From Cyclostephanos tholiformis (taxonomy: Eukaryota; Bacillariophyta; Thalassiosirophyceae; Thalassiosirales; Thalassiosiraceae): a stretch of 12,951 nucleotides of DNA. The stretch lies in assembly GCA_036939975.1 (NCBI GenBank), contig JALLPB010000787.1:1-12951 (forward strand), written 5' to 3'. A program made the position numbers and the translations under genes. Each line of letters begins with the position of its first letter. Positions within the stretch are counted from its first letter, which is position 1. This document shows, piece by piece, positions 1 through 7,921 of the stretch. The notes under the pieces were generated by a model. It saw only the letters and a program-made list of their open reading frames with translations. It was not told where the DNA came from and searched no databases.

Positions 1-31
1 ATATACAACAGGGGGGGGGGGGGTTGTATAT
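1..31. repeat. G13 tract enclosed by a perfect 9-bp inverted repeat
   Basis: ATATACAAC at 1-9 is exactly complementary to GTTGTATAT at 23-31. Between them lie one A and twelve G, and the last G of the 13-G run (11-23) is part of the right arm. A hairpin with a G-only loop is possible, or a homopolymer that expanded inside a palindrome. The window edge cuts the left side, so the full extent is unknown. Confidence 0.75.
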
Positions 32-43
32 ATGCAAGGGTCC

Positions 44-118
44 TTATGTCCAAAAAACATAAAATAGGGTTAGACTTAAGGTTAAAAAGTCGCAATTTTA
101 TGTCAAATTGGCATAAAA
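44..118. repeat. Two related short hairpins, TTATGTC...CATAA
   Basis: TTATG (44-48) pairs with CATAA (58-62) across a 9-nt loop. TTTTATG (96-102) pairs with CATAAAA (112-118), also across a 9-nt loop. Both copies share the core TTATGTC and are followed by AT-rich sequence, 52-54 nt apart. The shared loop length suggests a duplicated small element. No function can be assigned. Confidence 0.45.
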
Positions 119-580
119 ATTTGTGTCTTTGTGTTTTTAGGAATGCTCCAATATTCTACAGGTGTGTCATTCAATGAAAAAAATATGTCTTGGGCAGCAG
201 GTGGTGCGTTCCTCAAGTCCTCAACTTTTTCCCCAAAATGCAATTACACTCCTCAACGAGCAATCGTACGAACCGATGACGTGAACCAAATTCTCGGACG
301 AAACGGAAACGCAGGAGCGTTCGTCCGGATTCCATATCCACAACGAAAGCAGAGGAGAGAGTCACCTTTTATGTTCACCCTCTCTCGATTTGGTGTCGAG
401 TAGGTGAGAGGGATAGTTCATGTCAAAAGGGGTGTCAATTCTCTCTGCGTCTTAAGAGAGGAGAGGATTTGCACAATACTATTTCTCGGGCTCACCCTCA
501 TTATTTGGTCGCATTTTCAGCGGTAGTCGGAACGCTCTCTCGGGCCGTTTGATATAATTGGTATAGTTAAATCTTGGACA

Positions 581-1301
581 ATGCCAAACAACTCCAATCC
601 AACGCTCGTGCATCGCAAGATTGCCGTCCTTGGATTTCGAGCGGTGGGAAAAACTTCCCTCACGAATGCCTTCGTCAGCGGGACGTTCTCGGACAACTAC
701 GATCCGACCATAGAGAACACCCACCACAAGACGATTCGATTTCGAAAGGTTCATTTCGCCACGGACATTATTGATACCGCGGGTATGGTGAGTGTGCAAA
801 TTCTCTTCTCTCGTCTAATATATCGGCGCCTGCGTCGCTCACGTGTGTATTCCCTTATCCCCCCCCCCCCCCCCCCCCCGACTTCTGACACCGCCTCCAT
901 CGTGTGCTTCCTGGTTTCATATGCTATTCCAGGATGAATATTCCTCCCTATCTCGCAATGCCAGCGTTGGCGTTCACGGCTACGCCCTAGTCTTCTCCAC
1001 CACGTCCCGCTCGTCCTTCGAGAATGTGATAAAAATAAACGAGGCCCTCCTCAACGCCCTCGGCGACGCGCTGGACGTACCCCGCGTCCTAGTCGGGAGT
1101 ATGAAAGATCTTCCGGAAGAGCGCGAGGTTCCACTGTTGCAGGCGCAGAGTCTCGCCGACAGTTGGCGCATACCCTACCTGGAATGCTCGTCCAAGACTG
1201 GGGAGAACGTGGCGGAGGTATTCCACACGTTGTTGAGGGAGATCGAGAAGGACGATGGGCTTTTGAACGAGAGCGAGGATGAGAAGTGTATCATTCTCTG
1301 A
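581..1301 (+). CDS. Rheb-like Ras-family small GTPase
   Basis: Exons are 581-787 and 933-1301; the phase-0 intron 788-932 has a GTGAGT donor and a TTCCAG acceptor. The 191-aa product (human Rheb is 184 aa) aligns with Rheb throughout. It has the P-loop GFRAVGKT (18-25) with the Rheb-type Arg at position 20, switch I YDPTIENT (40-47), G3 DTAG (65-68), then DEYS as in Rheb. A C-terminal CIIL box (188-191) should be prenylated, probably geranylgeranylated because the last residue is Leu. Known Rheb proteins sit on endomembranes and activate TORC1; that role here is inferred. Oddities are Met69 where Rheb has Gln, and a G4 motif reading SMKD (125-128) in place of NKxD. G5 reads SSK (155-157) for SAK. 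A more distant Ras paralogue is the main alternative. Confidence 0.9.
859..879 (+). repeat. C21 homopolymer in the Rheb-like gene intron
   Basis: Twenty-one consecutive C lie about 50 nt upstream of the 3' splice site. The tract is pyrimidine-only in the sense direction and may act with the CT-rich stretch after it as part of the polypyrimidine signal. Its length is likely to vary between alleles or through sequencing error. Confidence 0.9.
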
Positions 1302-1665
1302 TCTTTTTATGATTTTTTGCATTGTTGTCCGATTGGACGGCGTTCTGAGGTTTTTTCTAATATACTCGTGAATCGTTGGACGATGGTGGATTTTTTTGAT
1401 AAACCTGTAACTGATGAACATATATATGGTATATCTTACCATCGACACGGATTAGGGTATGATATATTAATTTTGGAATCTCGCTGCGTTGTAGATGGAC
1501 TACTGTGATGCACAATAGCGTTAAGGTATATAAAGCATGAGTCGGCCGTTGTCTATTTATCCTACAACCAAATCCACAGGGCTTATATACTGTACAAGCA
1601 TCCGACGAGATATGATGCCCGATGAATCAAAATCCCAATTTGGACCCCCCAAAAGGACGCCATCA
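1302..1665. other. Convergent intergenic region (3' ends of GTPase and psb32)
   Basis: This 364-nt AT-rich stretch separates two convergent genes and should contain both 3' UTRs. A T-rich segment follows the GTPase stop codon at 1302-1320. I see no canonical AATAAA on the + strand close to that stop. Open frames here are short or overlap the psb32 last exon on the opposite strand, and none resembles a known protein. Confidence 0.6.
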
Positions 1666-3211
1666 TTACATGCCCAGCGATCTCAAGTTCATCCCCTCAT
1701 CTGGAACGTTCACGCAGAATTGATCTTCCGAACGCAGACACGATACGATGGCCTCGACAGCATTCGTAATCGCGAGATCGATGCCGTTCTCCTTAACGAA
1801 GAATGTCTAGGTCCGTATTCGAGCGTCATACATGCCAGGTTGTTCGTCGCGTCGAATGTCGGCGGGGAGCGTGTGGGATCGAAGCGGAGTGGGATAACGA
1901 AAAAAAAAAAGAATCGATGCGTGAAAATAAAAAAAAATGAAATGGGGGATGGCGGGGCACACTCACGGTTCCGTATTTGCCCGCGAGGCGGGTCCAGAAC
2001 ACGTTCGGCAGGGCGAATTTGACCCCCTCTCCGACGTTAAAGTTCAGGACGTTTCCCTTGCCCCCGAACTCGTCGACCACCTGCGGATCGATGAAATGAT
2101 ACACAGAACAACCTACTTGAGAAATTTTCCAAGTTCGTCAAGATTTGAACAATATATGCAACCCCAACGTGCAGAGCCCTCCAGGAACAATGCACGTTCG
2201 GACGACGCGGGAAAAAATACATCATACATTCGACGTTCCCTCATCGTCGATGACCGCGCGTCGAACCGAGGACGAATCCCCACGCGGCTGTTACGAGAGG
2301 AAGGAGTCGAGAGGAATCGCGAACCGAAACGAAAATAAAAAAAAACATTGACGAAAAAAAGAAATCTCACCAGCACGACGTATTTGTCGTCCTTCTGTCC
2401 CTCCTTACCGAGATTCCAGTAGTCCCGAATCGCGAGACTTCGCTCGATCGAATGAGAGAGAGAGAGAGAGAGAGAGAGGAACGATAACCGAACGCGACCA
2501 CGACGGGATATATGAGAGATAGAAAAGTCGCAAGGCGGGAGACGGGCCGAACAAGTATAAAAAAAAAAAAACCCCAATCTTTGTAGCCCATCGTCCGCGC
2601 GACGCGACTCACCCGGGCGTCCTCGGATAGGCCTGACATAATACCCTAACGCGATATCCGGTATCATCCTCCAACTTGCTCAGCATATCGTCCATCCTCT
2701 TCGCCTGTCCGTTCGTTAGGAACTTCTCCACCTGTATCACGTTCAAATTCGGCACGGACGGTAACAGGTCCGGCCTGTTCACACCCTCGAGACGGGCGTG
2801 TGCGGGATATGGCACGGCGCAACACCCCCCCACGACGACGACGCCGGCGGTAACGACGGGGGGGGGGGACGTCGTCGTCGACGTTAATCCCGCGGCGAGG
2901 GAACGCGCGATCGCGATCCGGCGAGTGGAGACGTGCGCGGAAGAAGACGACGACGACGACGACTCGTCGTCGTAATCGTCGATCGACGATCGGCGGGGCA
3001 ATGAGGAGGAGGACGATGAAATTGACGACGGGACTACTACATCCGAATTTCGAGGGGCATATCGCATCGCCGGGGCGGGGGACGATATGGGGGGGGGGGA
3101 GGGACGGACGACGACGACGGGGGGGGCGAATGCCATCGCGGAAGAAACGATCATCGTCGAGACGATGAGGCGGCGAAATAATATGGACGATGAAGCGACG
3201 GCGCGAGTCAT
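1666..3211 (-). CDS. psb32: Photosystem II repair protein Psb32 / thylakoid lumen protein TLP18.3 (TPM domain)
   Basis: Exons in coding order are 3211-2613, 2437-2371, 2080-1967 and 1806-1666, giving 306 aa. Donors are GTGAGT, GTGAGA and GTGAGT. Each junction restores known TLP18.3 sequence: YPRTPG/LAIRDYW, KYVVL/VVDEFGG and LAGKYGT/TFFVKENG. Residues 1-27 form a signal peptide ending AMA before FAPP (28-31), the stramenopile plastid motif. A Ser/Pro-rich linker follows, then twin Arg (97-98), a hydrophobic stretch and AHA139, a thylakoid lumen signal of Tat type. The predicted mature form (140-306) is about 18 kDa, as the family name suggests. The TPM domain runs from about 157 to 285, with LNFNVG and FWTRLAGKYG conserved. 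Family knowledge: TLP18.3 helps photosystem II repair and has acid phosphatase activity in plants. Unlike plant TLP18.3, I see no C-terminal membrane helix. The gene lies head-to-head with recN. Confidence 0.93.
2454..2478 (-). repeat. (TC)12 microsatellite in psb32 intron 1
   Basis: The + strand reads (GA)12, so the transcript reads a pure TC repeat ending 16 nt before the AAG acceptor at 2438. It sits where the polypyrimidine tract should be and is the only long pyrimidine run near that splice site, so it probably serves as that tract. Confidence 0.8.
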
Positions 3212-3568
3212 TTCTGGAGCGCCATAAGTTGGGTGGGGCTGTGGTTGGGGATGGATTTGTGGGGGGGGGAGTGCACGAGGATGACGGCAGGCGTAGGCGG
3301 TAGGGGGGCGGGGGGGGATATACTATGCCTTGTTTTGGGTGTGTGATGGGTGATGATAATAATAGTAATATTTATATTACCTTCGAGCACACACCCTGAA
3401 AACGTCATCGAAAGAGGATAAGTAGTATAGTAGTAAATACTAAAATTGGTACCATACATCATACCTTCTACTTACCGATGATCTTCGCCAATGATCGCCA
3501 ATATCCAGACTTGATAATAATTGTCGCGATCACAACGCGTCCATCATATCTGTCTATAATATTCGATC
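3212..3568. promoter_or_regulatory. Divergent promoter region between psb32 and recN
   Basis: The 357 nt between the two start codons must hold both promoters and 5' UTRs. The psb32-proximal half carries G runs (G9 at 3261-3269, and more near 3303-3318). The middle is AT-rich with ATAATAATAG / AATATTTATATTA near 3354-3378, the best candidate for a nucleosome-poor core promoter. I cannot place a TATA box or start site with confidence, and an extra non-coding 5' exon for either gene is possible. Confidence 0.6.
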
Positions 3569-6500
3569 ATGCCCTCCCTCCGTCATCCTCCTCGTCGCAT
3601 CCTCCTCCGTTCGTCGTCGACTCGGCGGGTGATGATCGCGGCCCCGCTCGTCGTACCGCGACCGTCCCTACCGATATTCCTCCCCCTCCTCCTCGCCGCA
3701 TCGTCGTCGTTATCGAATCATAATAATATTTTTATTATGGGTCAACACCGAGCAAACTCCTTCTCCCCCCCGGGGGGGTATCATCCCGCGTCGTTCATCG
3801 CCCCCACCGCCATCGCGTCGTCGTCGTCGATATCGGCGCTATGTGCGACGATCGGCCCGGGTACGAGCCGTGGCGATTACTTCCCGTCCCTGAATGGAAA
3901 CGACGGGGAGGGGGGGGAGGACCGCGTCGACCGCACTCGTCGCGGCGATGTCGCCGCGACTCTAGGGGGAGGAGGGCGCGTAGGCGGCGGAGGCGTCGGG
4001 GGTAGTCACATCGTTTACATCCGTTCCTCCAACATCGCGGGCATGATCGGCGACGACGACGGCGGTGGCGACGATGGCGGTGGGGGCGTGGATGGGAAGG
4101 ACGTAGCGTCATCGTCGGGGGTACGCATCGATTTCGGGAACGAGGCCTGCTTCGTGGCGGTGACGGGAGAAAGGTGAGGGGGCGCGCGCGCGATGTATGA
4201 TGTATGCGATATCGAGGTGTTTTGCGCTCGTGTCATTCCCCCCCCCCCCCCTTCGCTCAATATTCATCGATGGGGGGGGATGGATGCGTCCTCTCGATTC
4301 TCTCTCGTCGTATCTCCCTTCCAGCGGATCCGGGAAATCTCTACTGATATCCAAGGCGATCGATCTGATCGTGGGGGGGAAGGCCATACCGTCCTTGGCA
4401 CCACCGTCGTCGTCGTCGTCCGACGGCGAGGGAGGGGCCACGTCGTCGTCGTCGTCCTCCTCCTCCTCCGTGGAATTGGTCGCGGTCTTGTACGAGCCGC
4501 ATCTCACGTCGGTCTCGACGAGGATGCGAAGGTTCGGCATCGATCCGACGATCATCGACGTCCTCCCCCCATCTCGCATCGGCGACGACGACGATTCGTC
4601 GCATTCGGGCATATTACGACTCGAGCGAACGCTGAGCGACTGCGGCGGCGGCGGCGGCGGCGGCGGCCGGGGTGGTCGATGGAAGTCCACGTGCAGGATC
4701 AACGGCAAACACGTTTCGCTATCGACGTTGCGCGAGATCGCCGGACCGCTCTTCGCTCGGGTCGACGTCGGCGTGGCCTCGGCGGCGCTCGGTCGGTCCG
4801 GATCGAGGCTCGCGATGATCGACACGGGCGTGCCGTACGTGCTTAGACGACATTGCGCCATATCGAGGGACGAATACGTATATGCTAGGAAGAGGAGGGA
4901 GGGCATGGAGCGCGATTTGGAGTCGCGAATTTTACCGTCCGGATTATTGCGGGGGGCGGACGATGGGGGCGACGGTGACAAATTCGACGAGGGGCAGATG
5001 ACATTGCTCCGACACTGGGTGGACGAGCTCGGTGAGTCAAGTCTCACCCACGTACTCGCGATGTATATTTTTTTTTTTGCTCGCGGTCGTTTGGAATTTG
5101 AATGCTAGTTACGCGCGCTGGCTCCGCCTCACACTGCCTTTCGTGATGCGACCGCGGTTCATCGAAAGATGCGTTCGAGGGGAGGATGGCGAGATTTCAA
5201 CAGGCATTGTCGGCACGGGATGATGACGATGACGAATTAGGAGGGAAAGGCGGTGGCTTCCACCGGACTATGCGACGTTTGCGTAGGGCGACGTGGGGGG
5301 GGATGCAACAGCGCGGTGGATCGGACGATGACTCCCTGTTCACGTCCTTGATCGATTTTCGGGAAGAGATCAAGGCCGCGGAGGCGCGCATGGTCTCCGC
5401 CCATTCGGCGTACGAATTATTGGCATCACTCACCGTTCCTAACTCCGCCTCTGTCGCATTGGAAAACGTCAGGAGGCTACTGTTCGCTATGTCCGCCGAC
5501 CGTGGAGGCCCGTTGTTCGAGGCAATCGAAAGAACTCACGAGCTGCTGAATGACGTCGAGGCGTCCTTGAACGATTGCGCCAGATCCATCGATGGCGATT
5601 TGATTTCTACATTGGAAAAGATGGCCTTCACCGGTATTCCTCTCGAGACAGTAGATGGCATCATCGCCGACTGGAATGCGTTGGCAAGGAAGCATGGCAT
5701 CTCAGTGAGTGGTCCATGCCATTTGATTGAGACTCACCCCTTTGCATTATTTATTAATCCATTCCGTGCAGCCATATTCTTTACCCAACTGTCACATGTC
5801 AATGAGGGAGGAGCTGGACGGGAACGTGGAGGCAATGAGACTCCTACCAGAGGCAAGGGAAAAGGAAGATATGGCGCGAGCAGACTATTCACGTGCATGC
5901 CGAGTGTTGTCTGACGCTCGCAAAGAAGTCGCCAAAAATCTCTCGCAATCCGTGTCAAACATACTGCCTTCTCTCGGACTCGACGGATCCGTATTGCGAG
6001 TCAAGCTAAGTTCGAGAACTGGAGGATTCGAAGATCCGTACTACGGCACGGAAACAGTTGGCGTGGATATTGCAGAGTTTCAGTTGATTCATCAGAAAAG
6101 CTCGAACGGACGCGAGAACGGGGGAAGTATTGAGCAAGTGGGAAGTTCGGGCGAAAAATCTAGAATCCTTCTGGCAATAGAAACCGCACTACCCGGCTCT
6201 ATCGGGTCAACATGCAACTCGTTCGGTAGCGCGGAACATGTTCCTTATCAGCATGAATCAAAGATCCCCCCCATTGCAATTATATACGACGAAATCGATG
6301 CCCACGTTGGGGGCAGAGCAGCAGTAACGATGGCAAAGCTGCTGGCAGATCAATCACGCGCGAGACGAGCAAGCGACGGTGAAGGAACACCCGAAAGAGG
6401 AAGCCAAATAATTGCGATCACCCACAGTGCGTCGCTGGCAGCTATTGCAGACCGTCACATTGTCGTCGAGCGATGCCTGAACACAGAGTCTAGATCCGTG

Positions 6501-6680
6501 CCGATTCGGACGTATGTTGTAGATGGTACCAGTCGCCGGAAAGAGATCGCTAGAATGGCATCTGGTGACTTGGTATCGGGCGAAGCTGAACAATTTGCAG
6601 ATGCATTGATACGAGAAGCAACACTCCAAAGAGAGATGTCCTTAGCTGCAGGTGAAGAAGACACTCGGAGGAGTGGGTAA
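3569..6680 (+). CDS. recN: RecN-type DNA repair ATPase (SMC/ABC family)
   Basis: Exons 3569-4173, 4325-5031, 5169-5704 and 5772-6680 encode 918 aa; donors are GTGAGG, GTGAGT and GTGAGT. The first splice completes the Walker A loop GESGSGKS (200-207), split between exons 1 and 2. Exon 4 holds the ABC signature SSGEKSR (741-747), Walker B IIYDEIDAHVGGRAA (Asp789, Glu790), the RecN hallmark, and the H-loop ITHSAS (His834). Exons 2 and 3 carry the helical arm region, including RINGKHVSLSTLREIAG, which matches the bacterial RecN segment before the arm. Bacterial RecN, about 550 aa, acts in double-strand break repair. The extra length is an N-terminal ~150 residues with a basic, hydrophobic leader that may target an organelle, plus poly-Ser and poly-Gly inserts. 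A second possible start, Met22 (3632), leads straight into the hydrophobic segment. The bacterial HGQHEHQ Q-loop motif is absent. Organelle location is inference. Confidence 0.9.
4238..4251 (+). repeat. C14 homopolymer in recN intron 1
   Basis: Fourteen C lie about 70 nt upstream of the CCAG acceptor (exon 2 starts at 4325). It is followed by CTTCGCTC, a string that also follows the C runs in the intron of the oxidoreductase-like gene (8417-8424). A G8 run (4272-4279) lies 20 nt further on. Confidence 0.85.
4405..4469 (+). repeat. TCG/TCC triplet repeats coding poly-Ser in RecN
   Basis: Two in-frame Ser runs (five and nine Ser) are encoded mainly by TCG and TCC repeats, including four TCG followed by five TCC at 4443-4469. 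They lie in a loop between the Walker A helix and the next conserved strand (VELVAVLYEP), a place where bacterial RecN has only a short connection. Length variation is expected. Confidence 0.85.
4642..4667 (+). repeat. GGC triplet repeat coding eight Gly in RecN
   Basis: Eight consecutive GGC codons follow a Cys codon and encode a poly-Gly loop just before WKSTCRINGKHV. The GC-only repeat leaves several frames open on both strands and explains the long false open frames here. Confidence 0.85.
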
Positions 6681-6943
6681 AAGCCGAAAAGCCGAGGTGT
6701 ACTCTTGACACGTTGAAGGTGACATTTCCCTTCAATACGATGACTGAACAAACTGCTAAGTAACTACGTTGACCCGTTACATGGTTAGGGTAAGGGTTCA
6801 GATATTTACAGCAAAACCATCCTCTCATTATTTATTATATCTCATGGCAGCAGTCCACCGGTGGAGACGATGAATTCTTGATAATTATGTTTAGCATGTA
6901 TACATATTGCGCATACGAAAATATAAGTTCGCAGTCAATATTG
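6681..6943. other. Convergent intergenic region (recN and rhomboid 3' ends)
   Basis: A 263-nt spacer between tail-to-tail genes, more AT-rich than recN. It should hold both 3' UTRs. No canonical AATAAA was seen close to either stop codon and no open frame resembles a known protein. Confidence 0.6.
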
Positions 6944-7921
6944 CTAACTTCTCCAGTGTGCATTATATGCTTTCTTCGCCCGTTGAAGCCAGCCACGCTG
7001 GAAAGCCTCAAAAAATAACGATCCGCAAACCAATCCACCCAAGTGCGTCAAATGCGCGATACTGCCCCTCTCAAGTACATCGATACCGAGTATTCCCATA
7101 GCGCTTACGCCCAGGAGCACTAGGTATAGATGATAAGCGGATATTCTCAATGGTATGAACGAAACAAACATCCGTAGCTCCTTCGTGGGATGAATAAGCG
7201 CATCGAACGCCAGCAGCGACAGCGTCACGCCCGATAGGCCGATGCAACTCCCATGACCGTTATCGAAGGCCAAAAATGCGAGATTGCCCAAAATTGCAGA
7301 CGATATGACGAGTGGCCAGAGGGATATCCCGTAACGCTCGAGCACTCGCTTAACGCTGCGCCCGAATGTCAGGTATGCATACACGTTCACCGCGAGGTGA
7401 TGAAAGGTCGCGTGGGAGAACGCTGACAAGATCACGACGTGAAACCTCCTCATGCGGATTGCGTTGTAACGATTGCATTGGAAATGTTCTCGTAGAAACC
7501 TCGCGATTGATGTAGATGCCTCGAACTGCCATAGCATGTACACGACGATCGACGAGACGACGCCGCAACTCAGGGTCGGACTGAAATCATGAAGCGCGAC
7601 GAGGTAATTGCGCACCACTTCGGTCAAAGGCGGCGGTCGATGACGATTGCTCCGGGATGGCGATCGGGAGGATGCACGGGAATAGAATCCGTCCACGTCT
7701 AAATCGTTCAGCGTGGGAAATTTTTTATAATTGGGGTTGTATTCGATCTGGGCCCCGCCTCGAGGTCCATTCGTGCATTCGAGGCGACGCCCGAATGCGT
7801 CGGCCCCATCGAACGGCGATAATGCGACGAATGGCCTGGCGCTCGCGGCGACGCAGGTCGCTGAAAATTGAACGATGACCGCCATCCATGACCGCATGCG
7901 CCGCCGAGAAGAACGCACCAT
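6944..7921 (-). CDS. Rhomboid-family intramembrane serine protease (PARL-like)
   Basis: A single exon of 325 aa. The ATG at 7921 lies in a good context (AAAATGG). The frame stays open to 7984, but only a TTG is available there. The membrane core has GLSG with the nucleophile Ser230, AHLTHLGG with catalytic His293, and HHLAVN (His175, Asn179), which forms the oxyanion side. About six or seven hydrophobic helices span residues 125-310. The segment FSHATFHHLAVNVYAYLTFG resembles the PARL/mitochondrial rhomboid subfamily. The N-terminus is Arg-rich, then hydrophobic, with a possible cleavage after VAASA before RPFVALSP. This could be an ER/plastid signal peptide with an untypical +1 residue, or a mitochondrial presequence; I cannot decide. 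Rhomboids cut transmembrane segments of other proteins; the substrate here is unknown. Confidence 0.9.
   Translation of the reverse strand: MVRSSRRRMRSWMAVIVQFSATCVAASARPFVALSPFDGADAFGRRLECTNGPRGGAQIEYNPNYKKFPTLNDLDVDGFYSRASSRSPSRSNRHRPPPLTEVVRNYLVALHDFSPTLSCGVVSSIVVYMLWQFEASTSIARFLREHFQCNRYNAIRMRRFHVVILSAFSHATFHHLAVNVYAYLTFGRSVKRVLERYGISLWPLVISSAILGNLAFLAFDNGHGSCIGLSGVTLSLLAFDALIHPTKELRMFVSFIPLRISAYHLYLVLLGVSAMGILGIDVLERGSIAHLTHLGGLVCGSLFFEAFQRGWLQRAKKAYNAHWRS

Larger units (their letters stand above)
1..580. other. Upstream intergenic region with no supported gene
   Basis: This 580-nt stretch precedes the Rheb-like gene. It starts with a G-run hairpin (1-31) followed by two short AT-rich hairpins (44-118), which are listed separately. 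An open frame at 131-403 starts with GTG (first ATG at 143), matches no family I recognise, and follows a TTTTTAG that could be a 3' splice site, so a stray exon cannot be excluded. The last ~100 nt before the ATG at 581 should hold the promoter and 5' UTR of the GTPase gene; I see no clear TATA box or initiator. Confidence 0.5.

Noticed and set aside
131..403. 90-codon open frame on the + strand upstream of the GTPase gene
   Set aside because: It starts with GTG, the product resembles no family I know, and no splice partner is evident. Kept only as a remark in the region entry.
479..799. 106-codon open frame on the minus strand
   Set aside because: It lies antisense to exon 1 of the Rheb-like gene, whose protein sequence is clearly conserved.
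1537..2022. 161-codon open frame on the + strand
   Set aside because: It is antisense to psb32 exons 4 and 3, and its sequence is low-complexity Lys/Arg-rich at the end.
4193..4846. 217-codon Arg-rich frame on the + strand
   Set aside because: It is a frame-shifted reading of recN exon 2 caused by triplet repeats; the RecN frame is the one with conserved motifs.
4109..5047. 312-codon open frame on the minus strand, the longest antisense frame
   Set aside because: It mirrors recN exon 2, where GTC/GAC and GGC repeats remove stop codons in several frames. The product is Pro/Ser/Asp-rich without a family.
5705..5771. Continuous reading from recN exon 3 through 5914 without splicing
   Set aside because: The extension has no RecN similarity, while removing 5705-5771 (GTGAGT...GTGCAG) joins KHGIS to PYSLPNCHMSMREELDGN in frame with the rest of RecN.
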